Positions 50,501 through 59,049 are shown, counted from the first letter of the stretch. The stretch: 64,000 nucleotides of DNA from Prevotellaceae bacterium (GCA_021772015.1 JAETNS010000010.1:1-64000); one strand, 5' to 3'. Program-made: numbers and translations. Notes: generated by a model not told the origin, from the letters alone.

Positions 50501-51288
50501 ACGATGAAGACTTCGAGGATGAAGATGAAAACAATAACATCCCTCATAGCGTCATAATAAACCAAATCATGAATCAATGTTACAAAAAGACAATCATAAG
50601 AAAGCCTGTTATTCATTCTTTGGATGAATTAAATGAGGAAGACAAAAGATTGACATTCATTGACAAATGTTATGGAGACTGGCAACGCCACGACAACGGC
50701 GAATGCTTCTACGGTTTTTATGACCGGAAAACTTGTCCGACAGCAAACATATATCGACGGTCAATATCCCCGTCTTCTGTCAGGCTGGATGTGCTGATGA
50801 AAAACAAAGTGATTCGTGATTATTTCGATGCGCATGGGTATGCGACATCCTGGGCTAAAGACGGATTAATCCTACATCCCCGGATTCTGGCAACCGACTA
50901 TGCCGGCGAAATTGGAGAAGAAGCATTTAAAGCACTTCTACTCCACTATACAGATTGCAGGGAAGAAGAAATCGTACATCTTGAAGGCAAAGACTATGAG
51001 CTGGCTGATTTCGTCATCAAAAAAAGCGACGGAACCTACAAATTAGCCTTTGATATCAAAAATATGAATCCGGATGCCGACCATTACGATCATACCGGCG
51101 ACATCCCCACCTCCCGGAAACGTGAATTAAAAAGAACACGTCTGGGCTGTGAGATTATCACTGTCAACATGTTGGAGATCAAAAAAGAAAGCATGGATAG
51201 CATACGCGAGATAACCGGACTGATCACAGAAGATGGCTCGGTTATTAAAAACGCTATAGAACGAATCATACATCTTATCAACAATTAA
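47518..51288 (+). CDS. Superfamily 2 helicase fused to a C-terminal PD-(D/E)xK nuclease
   Basis: The 1256-residue protein has a P-loop ATGGGKSYT (36-44), a DExD-like box LFDESDQA (262-265), LCSATASSKS (motif III) and QAVGRLCRTRNKP (from 903, motif VI). At the C-terminus GEIGEEAFKALLLHY, YELADFVIKK (E1161, D1164) and LAFDIKNMNP (D1179, K1181) form a nuclease-like core. It therefore probably unwinds and cuts DNA. It shares an operon with an unrecognised 661-residue protein 15 bases downstream. Large helicase-nuclease fusions of this sort occur in several defence families; I cannot assign it to one. Confidence 0.8.
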   Translation: MTYNSSNKNYKELLGQHVEKIFKTYTDPGLHICDLATGGGKSYTIGKLTCEYYPKYFDRIIILCVQNKLVEGMNREIDRFITSDNSLIKPTDKLVVENNPEVMDKAIKNGRFKELLEQMDNCIGEQKRISDVNRLQYSYFLVKKTFEDISGLLKPMETTGKNDYLKSQINDLESKLRRNVRIFFNAYKKHLEKTKQIKTAQYKTILNSFPALTKVYPQVEFKNKMVVIMTVHKAMYGVDPILTEKIQLSDFAENKKTLILFDESDQAAVYMRNAIIDQAIDNTGGNKRFAKGYNGYLQYKTLIDNPDHISNEYHGRLLEDSINKAQFITRANWERVFGKTKPYKSIFLGECENLEDYRRGVFFSGPAIKMNISQSNDKTRSFICHKGGDRHLRLVHSDDYTKVNSEYDITVALDKFLSLAMSNTTAIKSQFRKVITASLKNSREKFNQEIGAIANNISTQNNYLAYPTLEREIHTLFSRFETSSEFQFEQQMSEFMTNRKNLRMESEKGSIKLPDLSVYSQGVQLFQEEIDERDNQHRVRLSCREITTTPEKILVDLVHTPHTSVVLCSATASSKSVVNNYDLTYLKQTLGNKIHGLSIEDRETFDDLASKTYPLNHKIEIVALDKYEYPKIDPNTYRLPEKYKNLFSNTAREEQKDEEWLRITIRDLNTNSSNADNISFQLYRLFQFIEAYHWFYTHDDIHSMLYFQNRTGDKDRNQIHTLSCLIDGSYKEQEHPDLDGRIPSGWENKHIRISKDWEEVETKILQDLSNDKNAKLMLVSAYGSFKAGANMQYKIPDGLKGYVTGDNWESSAKELKKDWDAVYLQSPTGYLTIPEDGNEQTFEKSLYNAMLTLMMLYERGCLSKSDVTTWMGKALSNTFYFGEKSNPGIKKDKAAWAQSIIEQAVGRLCRTRNKPHTTYILFDKSMTLFFDKPNIDKSLTKEFRELARHIQSLSAGKESSIDFNEIIRCNNANYAQNQLDRVRRIALRYTIHPGNDEDFEDEDENNNIPHSVIINQIMNQCYKKTIIRKPVIHSLDELNEEDKRLTFIDKCYGDWQRHDNGECFYGFYDRKTCPTANIYRRSISPSSVRLDVLMKNKVIRDYFDAHGYATSWAKDGLILHPRILATDYAGEIGEEAFKALLLHYTDCREEEIVHLEGKDYELADFVIKKSDGTYKLAFDIKNMNPDADHYDHTGDIPTSRKRELKRTRLGCEIITVNMLEIKKESMDSIREITGLITEDGSVIKNAIERIIHLINN

Positions 51289-51303
51289 GCGACTGTCGAC
51301 TAT

Positions 51304-53289
51304 ATGGTTGATCTAAACAGTATCGGCGATTATCCCCTCACCACCAACAAAATAAAGGTTAAAGTAAATCTTCCGGCATTTTTCGCGAAGTATTGTATCG
51401 TATCCTATTATAGCCTTGATAAGGAATACAAAAATCTGGCATATGAACAATTGGCTGATGTCTCATGCCTGTCGGTCACAGGTATAAGAGCAAGATGGCA
51501 AGGGCTTTCATATCCTGCCACTAGATTTTTCATTCTCATTGAGAAATCCAAAGTCAATGACGTGCTAAACAGCCTGAGACATTATGATAAAATCCGTTTC
51601 AAAGATGACGATCTTTCTGATTACGAAGACTCTTTGATAAAAAGGATAATAGCTTCCTTGGCCATAAATTCATTGGGCAAAATCAAAAACAGCCGGATGA
51701 TATACAATGATGCCAGCCTTTTACTCTGCGATGATAAGAATTTCCTGACACCAAAATCACGAAACGAGTTGGTATGCCTTAAGATGGAGGTCAATGAGTA
51801 TATGAACCTCACAGCAAAGACCGTATCTTTATCTAATCCCACCAGCATCAACCAATTGCGCAGACATGGCAATTGTGTATTTCGCATCAGCAATGATGTA
51901 TATGGCCAATCATGGACCGGAGCAACCGTAAAGCCCGTGGTTATAAGGCACATGAAGGATTCCGAACTTAAATTAGACGAACTATATATTCGAAAAAAGA
52001 AATTTGCAAAAAAACATAACATTGTCCCATATTGGCCATACGATCCGGAAAACTACACTCACGGCAGACTTTTTGCCACCACACAAGTAATGGAGTCTGT
52101 AAATGATACGTATAAAGCCATTTTAAACATTGAATTTGAAGATTTCGACATAATACATTTCGATCAATACAAACCGGAAAAGGAAATGCTGGCATCCATA
52201 CAGGAATATTTCAAAGGGAAAAGCATATCCTTCGAAGATCCTTTTGGTTCCGAAGAATCAAAAAAACTCATAGCTCTCATGAAGAGTGAATTTCTAAATG
52301 TTGCTGGCAACGCTATCCTGTTTCCCAAAAAGCGTGAGCCTAACGATATGCTTATAAAACTTGTCGAACCTATGGAGGAAGCCACCGCCATGACCCATTA
52401 TACACAGTCGTTGTACCGCATGGCACATAACACAACCGCCCTCCAGCATAAAATATTCAACGGCAATGAAAAAGCCGACAGGTTCAACAAAACAGAAGCC
52501 CGAAGGATTCTTGTGGAATTAATGGTCAAGGATAGCCTTATCAACCGGATTATGCCATCGGCTTTAGGTGAGCTGATTCAAGATTGGGAATTTATCAGAT
52601 ATAAGATAAATCAAGGAAACATTATCGGCGCATCCTTGTCTATTGACAAAAATAATGTGATATGCGTACGAGACTTTGGATTTACACCCTCCGGGAGTCC
52701 ATATGATTTGGAAAGCTTTGCCAAAAAAGAGCTGCATTTTGACAAAATTGAAAAGATAGACGGAGCCCGGGATTATATGGCAATCAAGAATCGCGGCAAT
52801 GTGTTTCTCATTATCGACACCGATGAAATACCAATGTTGGATATTTCTTTGATAAATGACGGATACGACCAGATCGTAAACGGCCAAAAGCCATTGGCAT
52901 TCTTCAAAAGAAAGTCAGAGGCACACAGATATCTAAGAGGATATGTCGGTTTCAACTTATGGCGTACAGAAGGGATAACTGGAGAACCAGATGCTTCATT
53001 CTCTTATATAGCCGGAGTCAACAATGATAACATTCAGCTTAAGAAAGACAATAAGATGGATAAGATGCCAAGGGCAAGACGTATCTTCATTCTTCATAAA
53101 GAGACTCCCGAATTAATAGACTCGCAGATCATGGAAATCTCCAATATGCTTAAATTTGGCTTTGGAAGATGGAATGAACTTATGACATACCCTTTCCCTT
53201 TCAAATTCTTGCAGGAATATCTTGATGACGCAACTGAAACCGCGTTTTGCAAACATTGGAGTGAAATCTCTTACCACGGAGTTTTGTAA
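51304..53289 (+). CDS. Unrecognised 661-residue partner of the helicase-nuclease
   Basis: No motif gives a safe family call. Visible parts are an N-terminal region with VNLPAFFAKYCIVSYYSL; a middle with HIVPYWPYDPENYTHGRL; a helical section with MEEATAMTHYTQSLYRMAHN; and a C-terminal alpha/beta region (IIGASLSIDKNNVICVRDFG, NVFLIIDTDEIPMLDIS, ending GRWNELMTYPFPFKFLQEYL). The last region might be an RNase H-type fold as in PIWI-like proteins, which are known to pair with helicase and nuclease genes (pPIWI-RE), but the decisive residues could not be confirmed by eye. It is evidently co-transcribed with the helicase gene. Confidence 0.75.
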   Translation: MVDLNSIGDYPLTTNKIKVKVNLPAFFAKYCIVSYYSLDKEYKNLAYEQLADVSCLSVTGIRARWQGLSYPATRFFILIEKSKVNDVLNSLRHYDKIRFKDDDLSDYEDSLIKRIIASLAINSLGKIKNSRMIYNDASLLLCDDKNFLTPKSRNELVCLKMEVNEYMNLTAKTVSLSNPTSINQLRRHGNCVFRISNDVYGQSWTGATVKPVVIRHMKDSELKLDELYIRKKKFAKKHNIVPYWPYDPENYTHGRLFATTQVMESVNDTYKAILNIEFEDFDIIHFDQYKPEKEMLASIQEYFKGKSISFEDPFGSEESKKLIALMKSEFLNVAGNAILFPKKREPNDMLIKLVEPMEEATAMTHYTQSLYRMAHNTTALQHKIFNGNEKADRFNKTEARRILVELMVKDSLINRIMPSALGELIQDWEFIRYKINQGNIIGASLSIDKNNVICVRDFGFTPSGSPYDLESFAKKELHFDKIEKIDGARDYMAIKNRGNVFLIIDTDEIPMLDISLINDGYDQIVNGQKPLAFFKRKSEAHRYLRGYVGFNLWRTEGITGEPDASFSYIAGVNNDNIQLKKDNKMDKMPRARRIFILHKETPELIDSQIMEISNMLKFGFGRWNELMTYPFPFKFLQEYLDDATETAFCKHWSEISYHGVL

Positions 53290-53412
53290 GTGGATGCCGT
53301 CGAAAATCAGCCTATTCCATTTATTCCTTGTCTGACAACCTCGCGGTGACAAAATACAATCAGTATATGATAACATACCCTCCTTATAAGAGCAATTGCC
53401 TTATGAAACTCT

Positions 53413-53443
53413 TTTGTCCTTTAATGAATTTTTTGTAACTTTG
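53413..53443 (+). promoter_or_regulatory. Bacteroidetes promoter of the Mrr-type gene
   Basis: TTTG (53413-53416), 19 bases and TAACTTTG (53436-53443) match the consensus. The leader carries a small hairpin GCGACA/TGTCGC (53455-53474). The remaining gap after 53289 holds nothing else that I can identify. Confidence 0.78.
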
Positions 53444-53547
53444 GGGAATAATAAGCGACAGGCTGCATTGTCGCAAGGGTCATAGTTGCCAAACCTTTAC
53501 CCTTACGATCTTTAGTCAGACTTTTGCCACTCCTGAACATTCCCCTT

Positions 53548-54468
53548 ATGATACCCCCCTTTCAAACTTATCTGCTGCCATTCATGGAAGTCATGGGTTC
53601 CGGCGAGCTAATGGATATCCGCGCCATTGCAGAAAAAGTGGCCAAACACATGAAAATCTCGGAAGAAGACCTGGCCGACACCCTTGACAGCGGCCAGAGC
53701 CGCCATGTGAACCGATGTTCATGGGCCAAGACATGGTGTAAGAAAGCCGGATTGATATCCAGCCCCAAACGAGCCAGGTTTGCCATAACCGACAAAGGAC
53801 GCAAGCTCCTTGAGTCCGGCGTGACCGAACTAACCCAAAAATATATGATCGACCATTACCCTTCTTTCGCCGAATTTGCCTGTCGACAACCCAAGGGGCA
53901 GCATCAGCAGGTAGAAGAGAATAATGACCAGCACTCCATCCTTACTCCACAGGAACAGATAGAGAAAGCTTACAGGGAGATCATGAAAACCACAATGGAC
54001 GATCTGTTGCAGGAGGTCAAGGAGCAGTCTCCGAAATTTTTCGAGGAACTTGTAGTGAAACTGCTTGTGAAGATGGGTTATGGCGGAGACTTCGAGGATG
54101 CGGCCGAAGTGACCCAGTTCTCCAACGACGGGGGAATTGACGGGATCATCAAAGAAGACTCGCTCGGACTTGACAAAATATACATCCAGGCAAAACGCTG
54201 GAACGGCAAGACCGTGGGAGGACCTGACCTGCAGCAGTTCATTGGAGCTTTGGTCAATGTCGGGGCGACAAAAGGAATATACATCACCACCTCCTCTTTT
54301 TCCGAGGCCGCCAGGAAGCAGGTCAGAAACTCCGGCTCCCTGAAGATCGTGCTGATCGACGGTCAGGAGTTGGCCCGTCTGATGTTCAACCACAATGTCG
54401 GAGTGGTCATCGACCGGTCTTTTGAGGTAAAACGCCCCGATGTCGGCTTCTTCCATCCCGAAGACTGA
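53548..54468 (+). CDS. mrr: Mrr-type restriction endonuclease
   Basis: The ATG at 53548 gives 306 residues (MIPPFQTYLLPFMEVMGSGE). An N-terminal winged helix (AIAEKVAKHMKISEEDLADT, then ITDKGRKLLESG) is followed by an Mrr catalytic domain: FEELVVKLLVKMGYGG, NDGGIDGII with the active Asp, YIQAKRW with Gln-Ala-Lys, and GIYITTSSFSEAA. Mrr enzymes are type IV nucleases that cut methylated DNA. A TTG start at 53524 is possible but less likely. It has its own promoter and may be the last accessory gene before core genes. Confidence 0.9.
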   Translation: MIPPFQTYLLPFMEVMGSGELMDIRAIAEKVAKHMKISEEDLADTLDSGQSRHVNRCSWAKTWCKKAGLISSPKRARFAITDKGRKLLESGVTELTQKYMIDHYPSFAEFACRQPKGQHQQVEENNDQHSILTPQEQIEKAYREIMKTTMDDLLQEVKEQSPKFFEELVVKLLVKMGYGGDFEDAAEVTQFSNDGGIDGIIKEDSLGLDKIYIQAKRWNGKTVGGPDLQQFIGALVNVGATKGIYITTSSFSEAARKQVRNSGSLKIVLIDGQELARLMFNHNVGVVIDRSFEVKRPDVGFFHPED

Positions 54469-54592
54469 GCCTTCCTAAAACAATCATACGCTTCGGATCA
54501 TTATAATAATGATTACTGGTCAGCGCATGTAAAAAACAATCAGACGCGCCGCTCCTTATTCATTTCTTAATCACTTCCATTCTTCTCTGACA

Positions 54593-56323
54593 ATGATAGA
54601 ACTTGACAAAATTTCCTCCCCCGAGGATATCAAAAAAATCCCTACGGAGGAGCTGAACGCGCTCAGCGCCGAACTGCGCAGTGTGCTGACAGGCAAACTT
54701 GCCGCCCACGGCGGTCATTGCGGGCCCAATCTCGGCGTGGTCGAGGCCACCGTTGCGCTCCATTACGTCTTCGATGCCCCCCACGACAAACTGGTGTTTG
54801 ATGTCAGCCACCAGACCTATGTCCACAAGATGCTGACAGGCCGTATCGGAGCATTCCTCGACCCGGCTCATTATAATGATGTCACCGGCTACACATGTCC
54901 CCGCGAAAGCGAATACGATCTCTTCGAGATCGGCCACACCTCCACCTCCATCGCCTTGGCGGTAGGCCTGGCCAAGTCACGAGACCTCAACGGAGGGAAA
55001 GAAAACGTGGTTGCCTTCATCGGGGATGCCTCTCTGGGCGGCGGCGAAGCCCTTGAAGCTCTCGATTTCGCCCCGACCCTCGGCTCAAACTTCATCGTCG
55101 TGCTGAATGACAACCAGATGTCAATCGCCGAGAATCATGGCGCACTTTATTCCCATCTCGAAGAACTGCGCAAGACCAATGGAACGGCTGCCAACAACAT
55201 ATTCAAAGCCCTTGGCTACCAATACATCTATGTAGAGGAGGGCAACAATGTGGCCGCTCTCATAAAGGCCTTCCGAGCTGCCAAAAACAGCGACCACGCA
55301 GTCCTCGTGCATATAAACACCATGAAAGGAATGGGGCTTCCCGTTGCCGAAGCAGACAAGGAAAGTTTCCATTACTCCATGCCCTTCGATCCCAAGACAG
55401 GCGCACTGCTCAATCCCTCTCCGGCCGAAAGTTACACGGAGATCTTCACCCGCCACATGCTTGTCAAAATGAGCGAAAATCCAAACGTGGTGACCATGAC
55501 GGCGGGAACCCCCGGCGCGTTCGGCTTCACCCCCGAACGGCGCAAAATGGCCGGGAAACAATTCGTCGACGTTGGCATATGCGAACAGGAAGCGGTTGCC
55601 GTTGCCGCCGGACTGGCCAAAGGTGGCTCACGGCCGGTATTCGGGGTAATGGCCACTTTCATCCAACGCGCCTACGACCAACTCTCCCAGGAGATCGCCA
55701 TAAACAACCTCCCGGCTGTCATCGTCGATTTCGCAGGGAGCGTATGGGGCATGTCCGACATGACCCATCTCGGATTCTTCGACATACCATTGGTCTCCAA
55801 CATCCCGAATTTCATATTCCTTGCCCCCGCCAACGCAGAGGAATACCTCGCCATGCTTGACTGGTCGATCAGCCAGACCGACCATCCCGTATTCCTTCGT
55901 ACTCCCGGCGGCAAGGTTATGCATACAGACCGCCCGGTCAACACCGACTTCTTCAGGTACGATATCATCCGGGAAGGTGAGGATGTCGCCATAATCGGAG
56001 CCGGAGCATTCCTGACAATCGCTTCAGAGGCAGCCGATCTCCTCCGCGAACGCGGACTGAACCCTACAGTCATCAATCCCCGCAACCTCTCGCAGCTCGA
56101 CAAAACGGTCCTCGACCGGCTGCGTGACTACAAAACCGTTATCACACTCGAAGACGGCATCGTGGATGGAGGCTTCGGGCAAAAAGTAGCAGCCTATCTC
56201 GGCAACTCCCCCGTAAAAGTTCATGTCCTTGGCCTTAAAAAAGAATTCCTCGACCGATATAAAGCGGCCGAGGTGCTAAAGGCAAACGGACTGACACCCG
56301 AGCAGGTCGCAGCCCTTGTCTGA
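54593..56323 (+). CDS. 1-deoxy-D-xylulose-5-phosphate synthase-like enzyme
   Basis: The 576-residue protein has the Dxs/transketolase layout: SSPEDIKKIPTEELNALS, NLGVVEATVALHYVFDAP, VFDVSHQTYVHKMLTGR, a thiamine-diphosphate loop GDASLGGGEALEAL, ENHGALYSHL, and a pyrimidine-binding part with VGICEQEAVAVAAGLAKGG. Dxs makes the first intermediate of the MEP isoprenoid route from pyruvate and glyceraldehyde 3-phosphate. It is some 50 residues shorter than usual Dxs and reads GHCGPNLG and SHQ where Dxs has other residues, so it may be a paralogue with a different acceptor. GC-rich codon use marks the change to core genome. Confidence 0.75.
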   Translation: MIELDKISSPEDIKKIPTEELNALSAELRSVLTGKLAAHGGHCGPNLGVVEATVALHYVFDAPHDKLVFDVSHQTYVHKMLTGRIGAFLDPAHYNDVTGYTCPRESEYDLFEIGHTSTSIALAVGLAKSRDLNGGKENVVAFIGDASLGGGEALEALDFAPTLGSNFIVVLNDNQMSIAENHGALYSHLEELRKTNGTAANNIFKALGYQYIYVEEGNNVAALIKAFRAAKNSDHAVLVHINTMKGMGLPVAEADKESFHYSMPFDPKTGALLNPSPAESYTEIFTRHMLVKMSENPNVVTMTAGTPGAFGFTPERRKMAGKQFVDVGICEQEAVAVAAGLAKGGSRPVFGVMATFIQRAYDQLSQEIAINNLPAVIVDFAGSVWGMSDMTHLGFFDIPLVSNIPNFIFLAPANAEEYLAMLDWSISQTDHPVFLRTPGGKVMHTDRPVNTDFFRYDIIREGEDVAIIGAGAFLTIASEAADLLRERGLNPTVINPRNLSQLDKTVLDRLRDYKTVITLEDGIVDGGFGQKVAAYLGNSPVKVHVLGLKKEFLDRYKAAEVLKANGLTPEQVAALV

Positions 56324-56329
56324 CAACAA

Positions 56330-56557
56330 TCAACTCCCCGGAGCTTTCTTAAGATTGACCTCCGGGTAGATTATGCTCACATCTCTTTTCCCGTCAGACA
56401 ACCCTTCCACAGTATCCTCCTGCGTCGAATCCTCCTCCAGCTTTTTGGGAGTCAGGACAGTGTGTTTTGTCGAGAAATGAATAGCGTTAAGTTCAGGAGC
56501 CGAAAGTTTTTCGGCTCCTGTCATATCTATCCGGCGTATATGTTTGACAGATTTCAT
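56330..56557 (-). CDS. Small leader-like peptide next to the VKOR/C39-like gene
   Basis: The 75-residue product starts MKSVKHIRRIDMTGAEKLSA and continues PELNAIHF. This has the style of Bacteroidetes ribosomal natural-product leaders (a Lys-rich start followed by an AExLSxxEL helix), though a Gly-Gly cleavage site and cysteines are absent. It is 39 bases downstream of the VKOR/C39-like gene in the same direction. A 12-bp palindrome (56494-56505/56509-56520) lies within the codons for that helix. It might be an ordinary small protein; the call rests on context and style. Confidence 0.55.
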   Translation of the reverse strand: MKSVKHIRRIDMTGAEKLSAPELNAIHFSTKHTVLTPKKLEEDSTQEDTVEGLSDGKRDVSIIYPEVNLKKAPGS

Positions 56558-56596
56558 AATATGCGGCTATCTCTGATTATAATTTTGTCTATGTGA

Positions 56597-57634
56597 TCAA
56601 TCTCCCTGATTGAAATGGGGAAGGATCTTGTTAAGAGCCAGCAAAACAGTTATGTATGTGGCTCCGAGCACGAAAAACTCGATCCTGAGCGGGAACGCCT
56701 CTTTAAGCCACCCTCCTCCGAGATAACAGAAGAAAAGCAGCCACAGCGAGCATTGCACACTGACACATAGCGTGCACCAGACCTTTGCCCTGAACTTCTG
56801 ATACCATATGCTCCAGAATGTGAATGGCAGACATAACAGATTGCACAGGGCCAGATAGCCGATCCACTGCGGAAACATCATCAATGTCAGAAGACTCACG
56901 GAAAAATACGAGAATCCGACCTCGCTCCATCCGAAAATCCCGAAAAACTTCGAGGCCTTCATCTCCAGGACAGTGTCACATCCTCCCTCCTGCAATACTT
57001 CGCACACTTTGTCGGCTGCCCGGTTTTTTATCTTGAGCGACTTCTGGACAAGCATATATGTCAATGCCAATCCGCATATATCGAGCAACATCACCAAGAC
57101 GGTCGATACATGCCGCCATATCCCATTGCTTATGAACAGGTATACCGCCAGAACGAATACTCCTGTCAGAAGACCTATGTCGCGCAGATGTGTCATCACC
57201 TCGTTGCGCCTATGGACGGCATAATCAGGCTCTTTTGACTCGGGGGCAGGATAAGCACAAAAGACTTTGCCATCACATACCGACATGAATTTGTCAACCG
57301 GCATTTGTTCGAGAACCCCTTGTGTAAGATATTCAACAGTCCCGTTGACTCCATTCCCCGTCTCTCCTCCCTCACACTTCTCGGTAAGACGCGACACTAT
57401 GACCAGCCCTCCGGGCGTGGACGCGATAAAAGGTGTATCAAGGCGCAACATATCCCTCTTGTCTTTCAACCTGAACCCCTCACTTTCAACACCATACTCC
57501 TTGAGAAGCTGTTGCAGGCCGAAAAGCGATTTGAAAGGCATTCCTTCAAACCGCATGTCGGAGTATTCCGGAGTATGGGACACGCCAAGCAACTCCAGCC
57601 AGTCAGACAATATGCTATGCCCCTTCGCCTCCAT
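56597..57634 (-). CDS. VKOR-family membrane oxidoreductase with C39-like N-terminal domain
   Basis: The ATG at 57634 shares a base with the thioredoxin stop (TAATG) and gives 345 residues; the longer frame from 57700 would run into that gene. The N-terminal 120 residues resemble a C39 peptidase fold (MPFKSLFGLQQLLKEYGVES) but lack the catalytic Cys, so it may only bind peptides. Several transmembrane helices and a VKOR core follow, with GWSEVGFSYF and the redox pair WCTLC (about 287/290). VKOR proteins pass electrons from thiols to quinone, driving disulfide formation in exported proteins. The thioredoxin-like gene upstream is a plausible redox partner. Confidence 0.82.
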   Translation of the reverse strand: MEAKGHSILSDWLELLGVSHTPEYSDMRFEGMPFKSLFGLQQLLKEYGVESEGFRLKDKRDMLRLDTPFIASTPGGLVIVSRLTEKCEGGETGNGVNGTVEYLTQGVLEQMPVDKFMSVCDGKVFCAYPAPESKEPDYAVHRRNEVMTHLRDIGLLTGVFVLAVYLFISNGIWRHVSTVLVMLLDICGLALTYMLVQKSLKIKNRAADKVCEVLQEGGCDTVLEMKASKFFGIFGWSEVGFSYFSVSLLTLMMFPQWIGYLALCNLLCLPFTFWSIWYQKFRAKVWCTLCVSVQCSLWLLFFCYLGGGWLKEAFPLRIEFFVLGATYITVLLALNKILPHFNQGD

Positions 57635-57930
57635 TATTTCAGATAAGATTCGACTTTGCCCAAAAGGACTTCTCCATCCATCTCTCCGCTCTGACGCCAC
57701 ACTTCCTGACCGTCCCGATACAAAATAAAGGTCGGTATGGATTTGGCCCCGGCCTCATCAGCTGTCTCCTGATTCTGATCGATATCAAGCTGAAATACCC
57801 CCGCGCGCCCCTCAAGCAGCGTCTTGACCTGCTCCACGACAGGCATCATTTTCTGGCAATGAGGACACCATGTGGCGAAAAACTCCACCAGCACCACAGG
57901 CTGGCTGTTGATAAGCTCTGTATAAGTCAT
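57634..57930 (-). CDS. Thioredoxin-like protein
   Basis: The ATG at 57930 gives 98 residues (MTYTELINSQPVVLVEFFAT), the normal thioredoxin size; an upstream in-frame ATG at 57978 adds 16 unlikely residues. The active site is WCPHC (21-25) and the cis-Pro loop is KSIPTFILYRDG. There is no signal peptide, so it should be cytoplasmic. The CPHC dipeptide differs from the usual CGPC and is closer to oxidising proteins. It is coupled to the VKOR-like gene. Confidence 0.88.
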   Translation of the reverse strand: MTYTELINSQPVVLVEFFATWCPHCQKMMPVVEQVKTLLEGRAGVFQLDIDQNQETADEAGAKSIPTFILYRDGQEVWRQSGEMDGEVLLGKVESYLK

Positions 57931-58079
57931 AATTCTCTCGTGTTTAGTTATTAAGTTGGACCTTGGAGGGTGTTTCATAACAGTTGTTATTAAACACCCT
58001 CATAGTCATACAACAACAAACAGCCCCTCAAAGTTCCGTTCCGTGAGCGAAGCGAACGGCTAATAGAAAAACGACTCAA

Positions 58080-58253
58080 TGAAGTCATTTAAACTTTTTC
58101 TTAAACTTGACCTTCTTTGCGCTTTTTGCCTCTTTTCAGCCATTTTTACCCTCATTTTCGGTCGCGATGCCCGCATCGCTCACCTCTAATTCGGATAAAA
58201 CTGACTGAAAATAGTCTAAAAATCGCTGTGAAGAAAAAGTTTAAATGACTTCA
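58080..58253. repeat. 174-bp element bounded by perfect 23-bp inverted repeats
   Basis: TGAAGTCATTTAAACTTTTT and the next CTT (58080-58102) are repeated exactly in inverted form at 58231-58253. The 128 bases between have no gene. The flanks share ACTCAAT-like stretches (58074-58080 and 58261-58267). This fits a MITE-like or intergenic repeat element. Confidence 0.75.
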
Positions 58254-58312
58254 ATAAAAAACTCAATAGAAAAAACCACTGGACAACAAAAACACTAACG
58301 ATCAAATAAAAA

Positions 58313-58337
58313 CGGTATCCTCAAAAAGAGGACACCG
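58313..58337 (-). terminator. Intrinsic terminator, probably of the NlpC/P60 gene
   Basis: CGGT-A-TCCTC and GAGGA-C-ACCG enclose a five-base loop; on the minus strand TTTTTATTTG follows, and on the plus strand a T-tract stands slightly further away. It lies 70 bases after the minus-strand stop at 58408. Confidence 0.75.
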
Positions 58338-58407
58338 CTTTCAAGTTTTTTCAATGGGAATAACCGAATTCCGGTCTGTAAAATTAACTGGTAAGAAGGG
58401 GTTGCTG

Positions 58408-59049
58408 TCATTGCCCTATCACACGGCGCGCACCGAGATAGCGCGAGGCGTAATAAGGAGCTGTTATCTTATCGATCTTTATCCCGGTACGGGCGGCATG
58501 TATGAATGTTATCTCGCCGCTGACAGGATCAGCGTCTACTGCGATAGCGACATGGCCCACGCGACCTGAACGCGCAGCCCGGCCTGTGAAAAACAAAAGG
58601 TCGCCCGGCTGTATCTCATCGCGGCTGACTTTTTTCCCCTGTGTGTACTGGGTTGAGGAAGATGGAGAAAGGCTGTAACCGAATTGACTGTAGACATACG
58701 ATGTGAACCCGGAGCAGTCAAACCCTTTCGGAGAACGACCGCCACGGACATAACGCACGCCCATGAACTTACGGGCATAGTTTAGCATGTCGTCGATCAT
58801 CGCGAAATCCGCCGACTGATCATCTATTTCGCCAAGGATTTCCATGCCTGCGGCAGGAACGATCTCAAACGGGTTGGTCTTTGACACTGCGGCAAGCGAC
58901 ATCTCATCCGCCTCCATCGCATGGGCGGAGGCTACAGTCGCGGTGACGGTCTTTACAGGGACGTTTTTCTTGGCTACAGGTTTGGTGGCCGACATCTCCA
59001 CGACGGCAACAAGCAAACCCGCTATGATAAGGCAAATTTTCTTAATCAT
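58408..59049 (-). CDS. NlpC/P60 peptidoglycan endopeptidase, exported
   Basis: The 213-residue protein starts with a signal peptide (MIKKICLIIAGLLVAVVEMS). The catalytic domain covers about 85-213: FDCSGFTSYVYS with C112, VGHVAIAVD with H166 and TFIHAARTG with H184. Such enzymes cut stem peptides of peptidoglycan in the periplasm. A linker of about 60 residues lies between. A -7 element TAACTTTG lies 90 bases upstream of the ATG. Confidence 0.9.
   Translation of the reverse strand: MIKKICLIIAGLLVAVVEMSATKPVAKKNVPVKTVTATVASAHAMEADEMSLAAVSKTNPFEIVPAAGMEILGEIDDQSADFAMIDDMLNYARKFMGVRYVRGGRSPKGFDCSGFTSYVYSQFGYSLSPSSSTQYTQGKKVSRDEIQPGDLLFFTGRAARSGRVGHVAIAVDADPVSGEITFIHAARTGIKIDKITAPYYASRYLGARRVIGQ

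Noticed and set aside
51304-53289. Direct call as a PIWI-RE protein
   Set aside because: The C-terminal alpha/beta region and the helicase-nuclease neighbour are suggestive, but the defining Arg and Glu and a catalytic tetrad could not be placed by eye.
53830-54456. Minus-strand open frame of 208 codons
   Set aside because: It lies fully opposite the Mrr catalytic domain with its QAK motif; GC-rich codons leave the other strand open by chance.
54480-54592. Attachment site at the right end of the island
   Set aside because: A short palindrome (ATCATTAT-A-ATAATGAT) is visible near 54500, but no direct repeat partner or tRNA was found, and no integrase is in the window.
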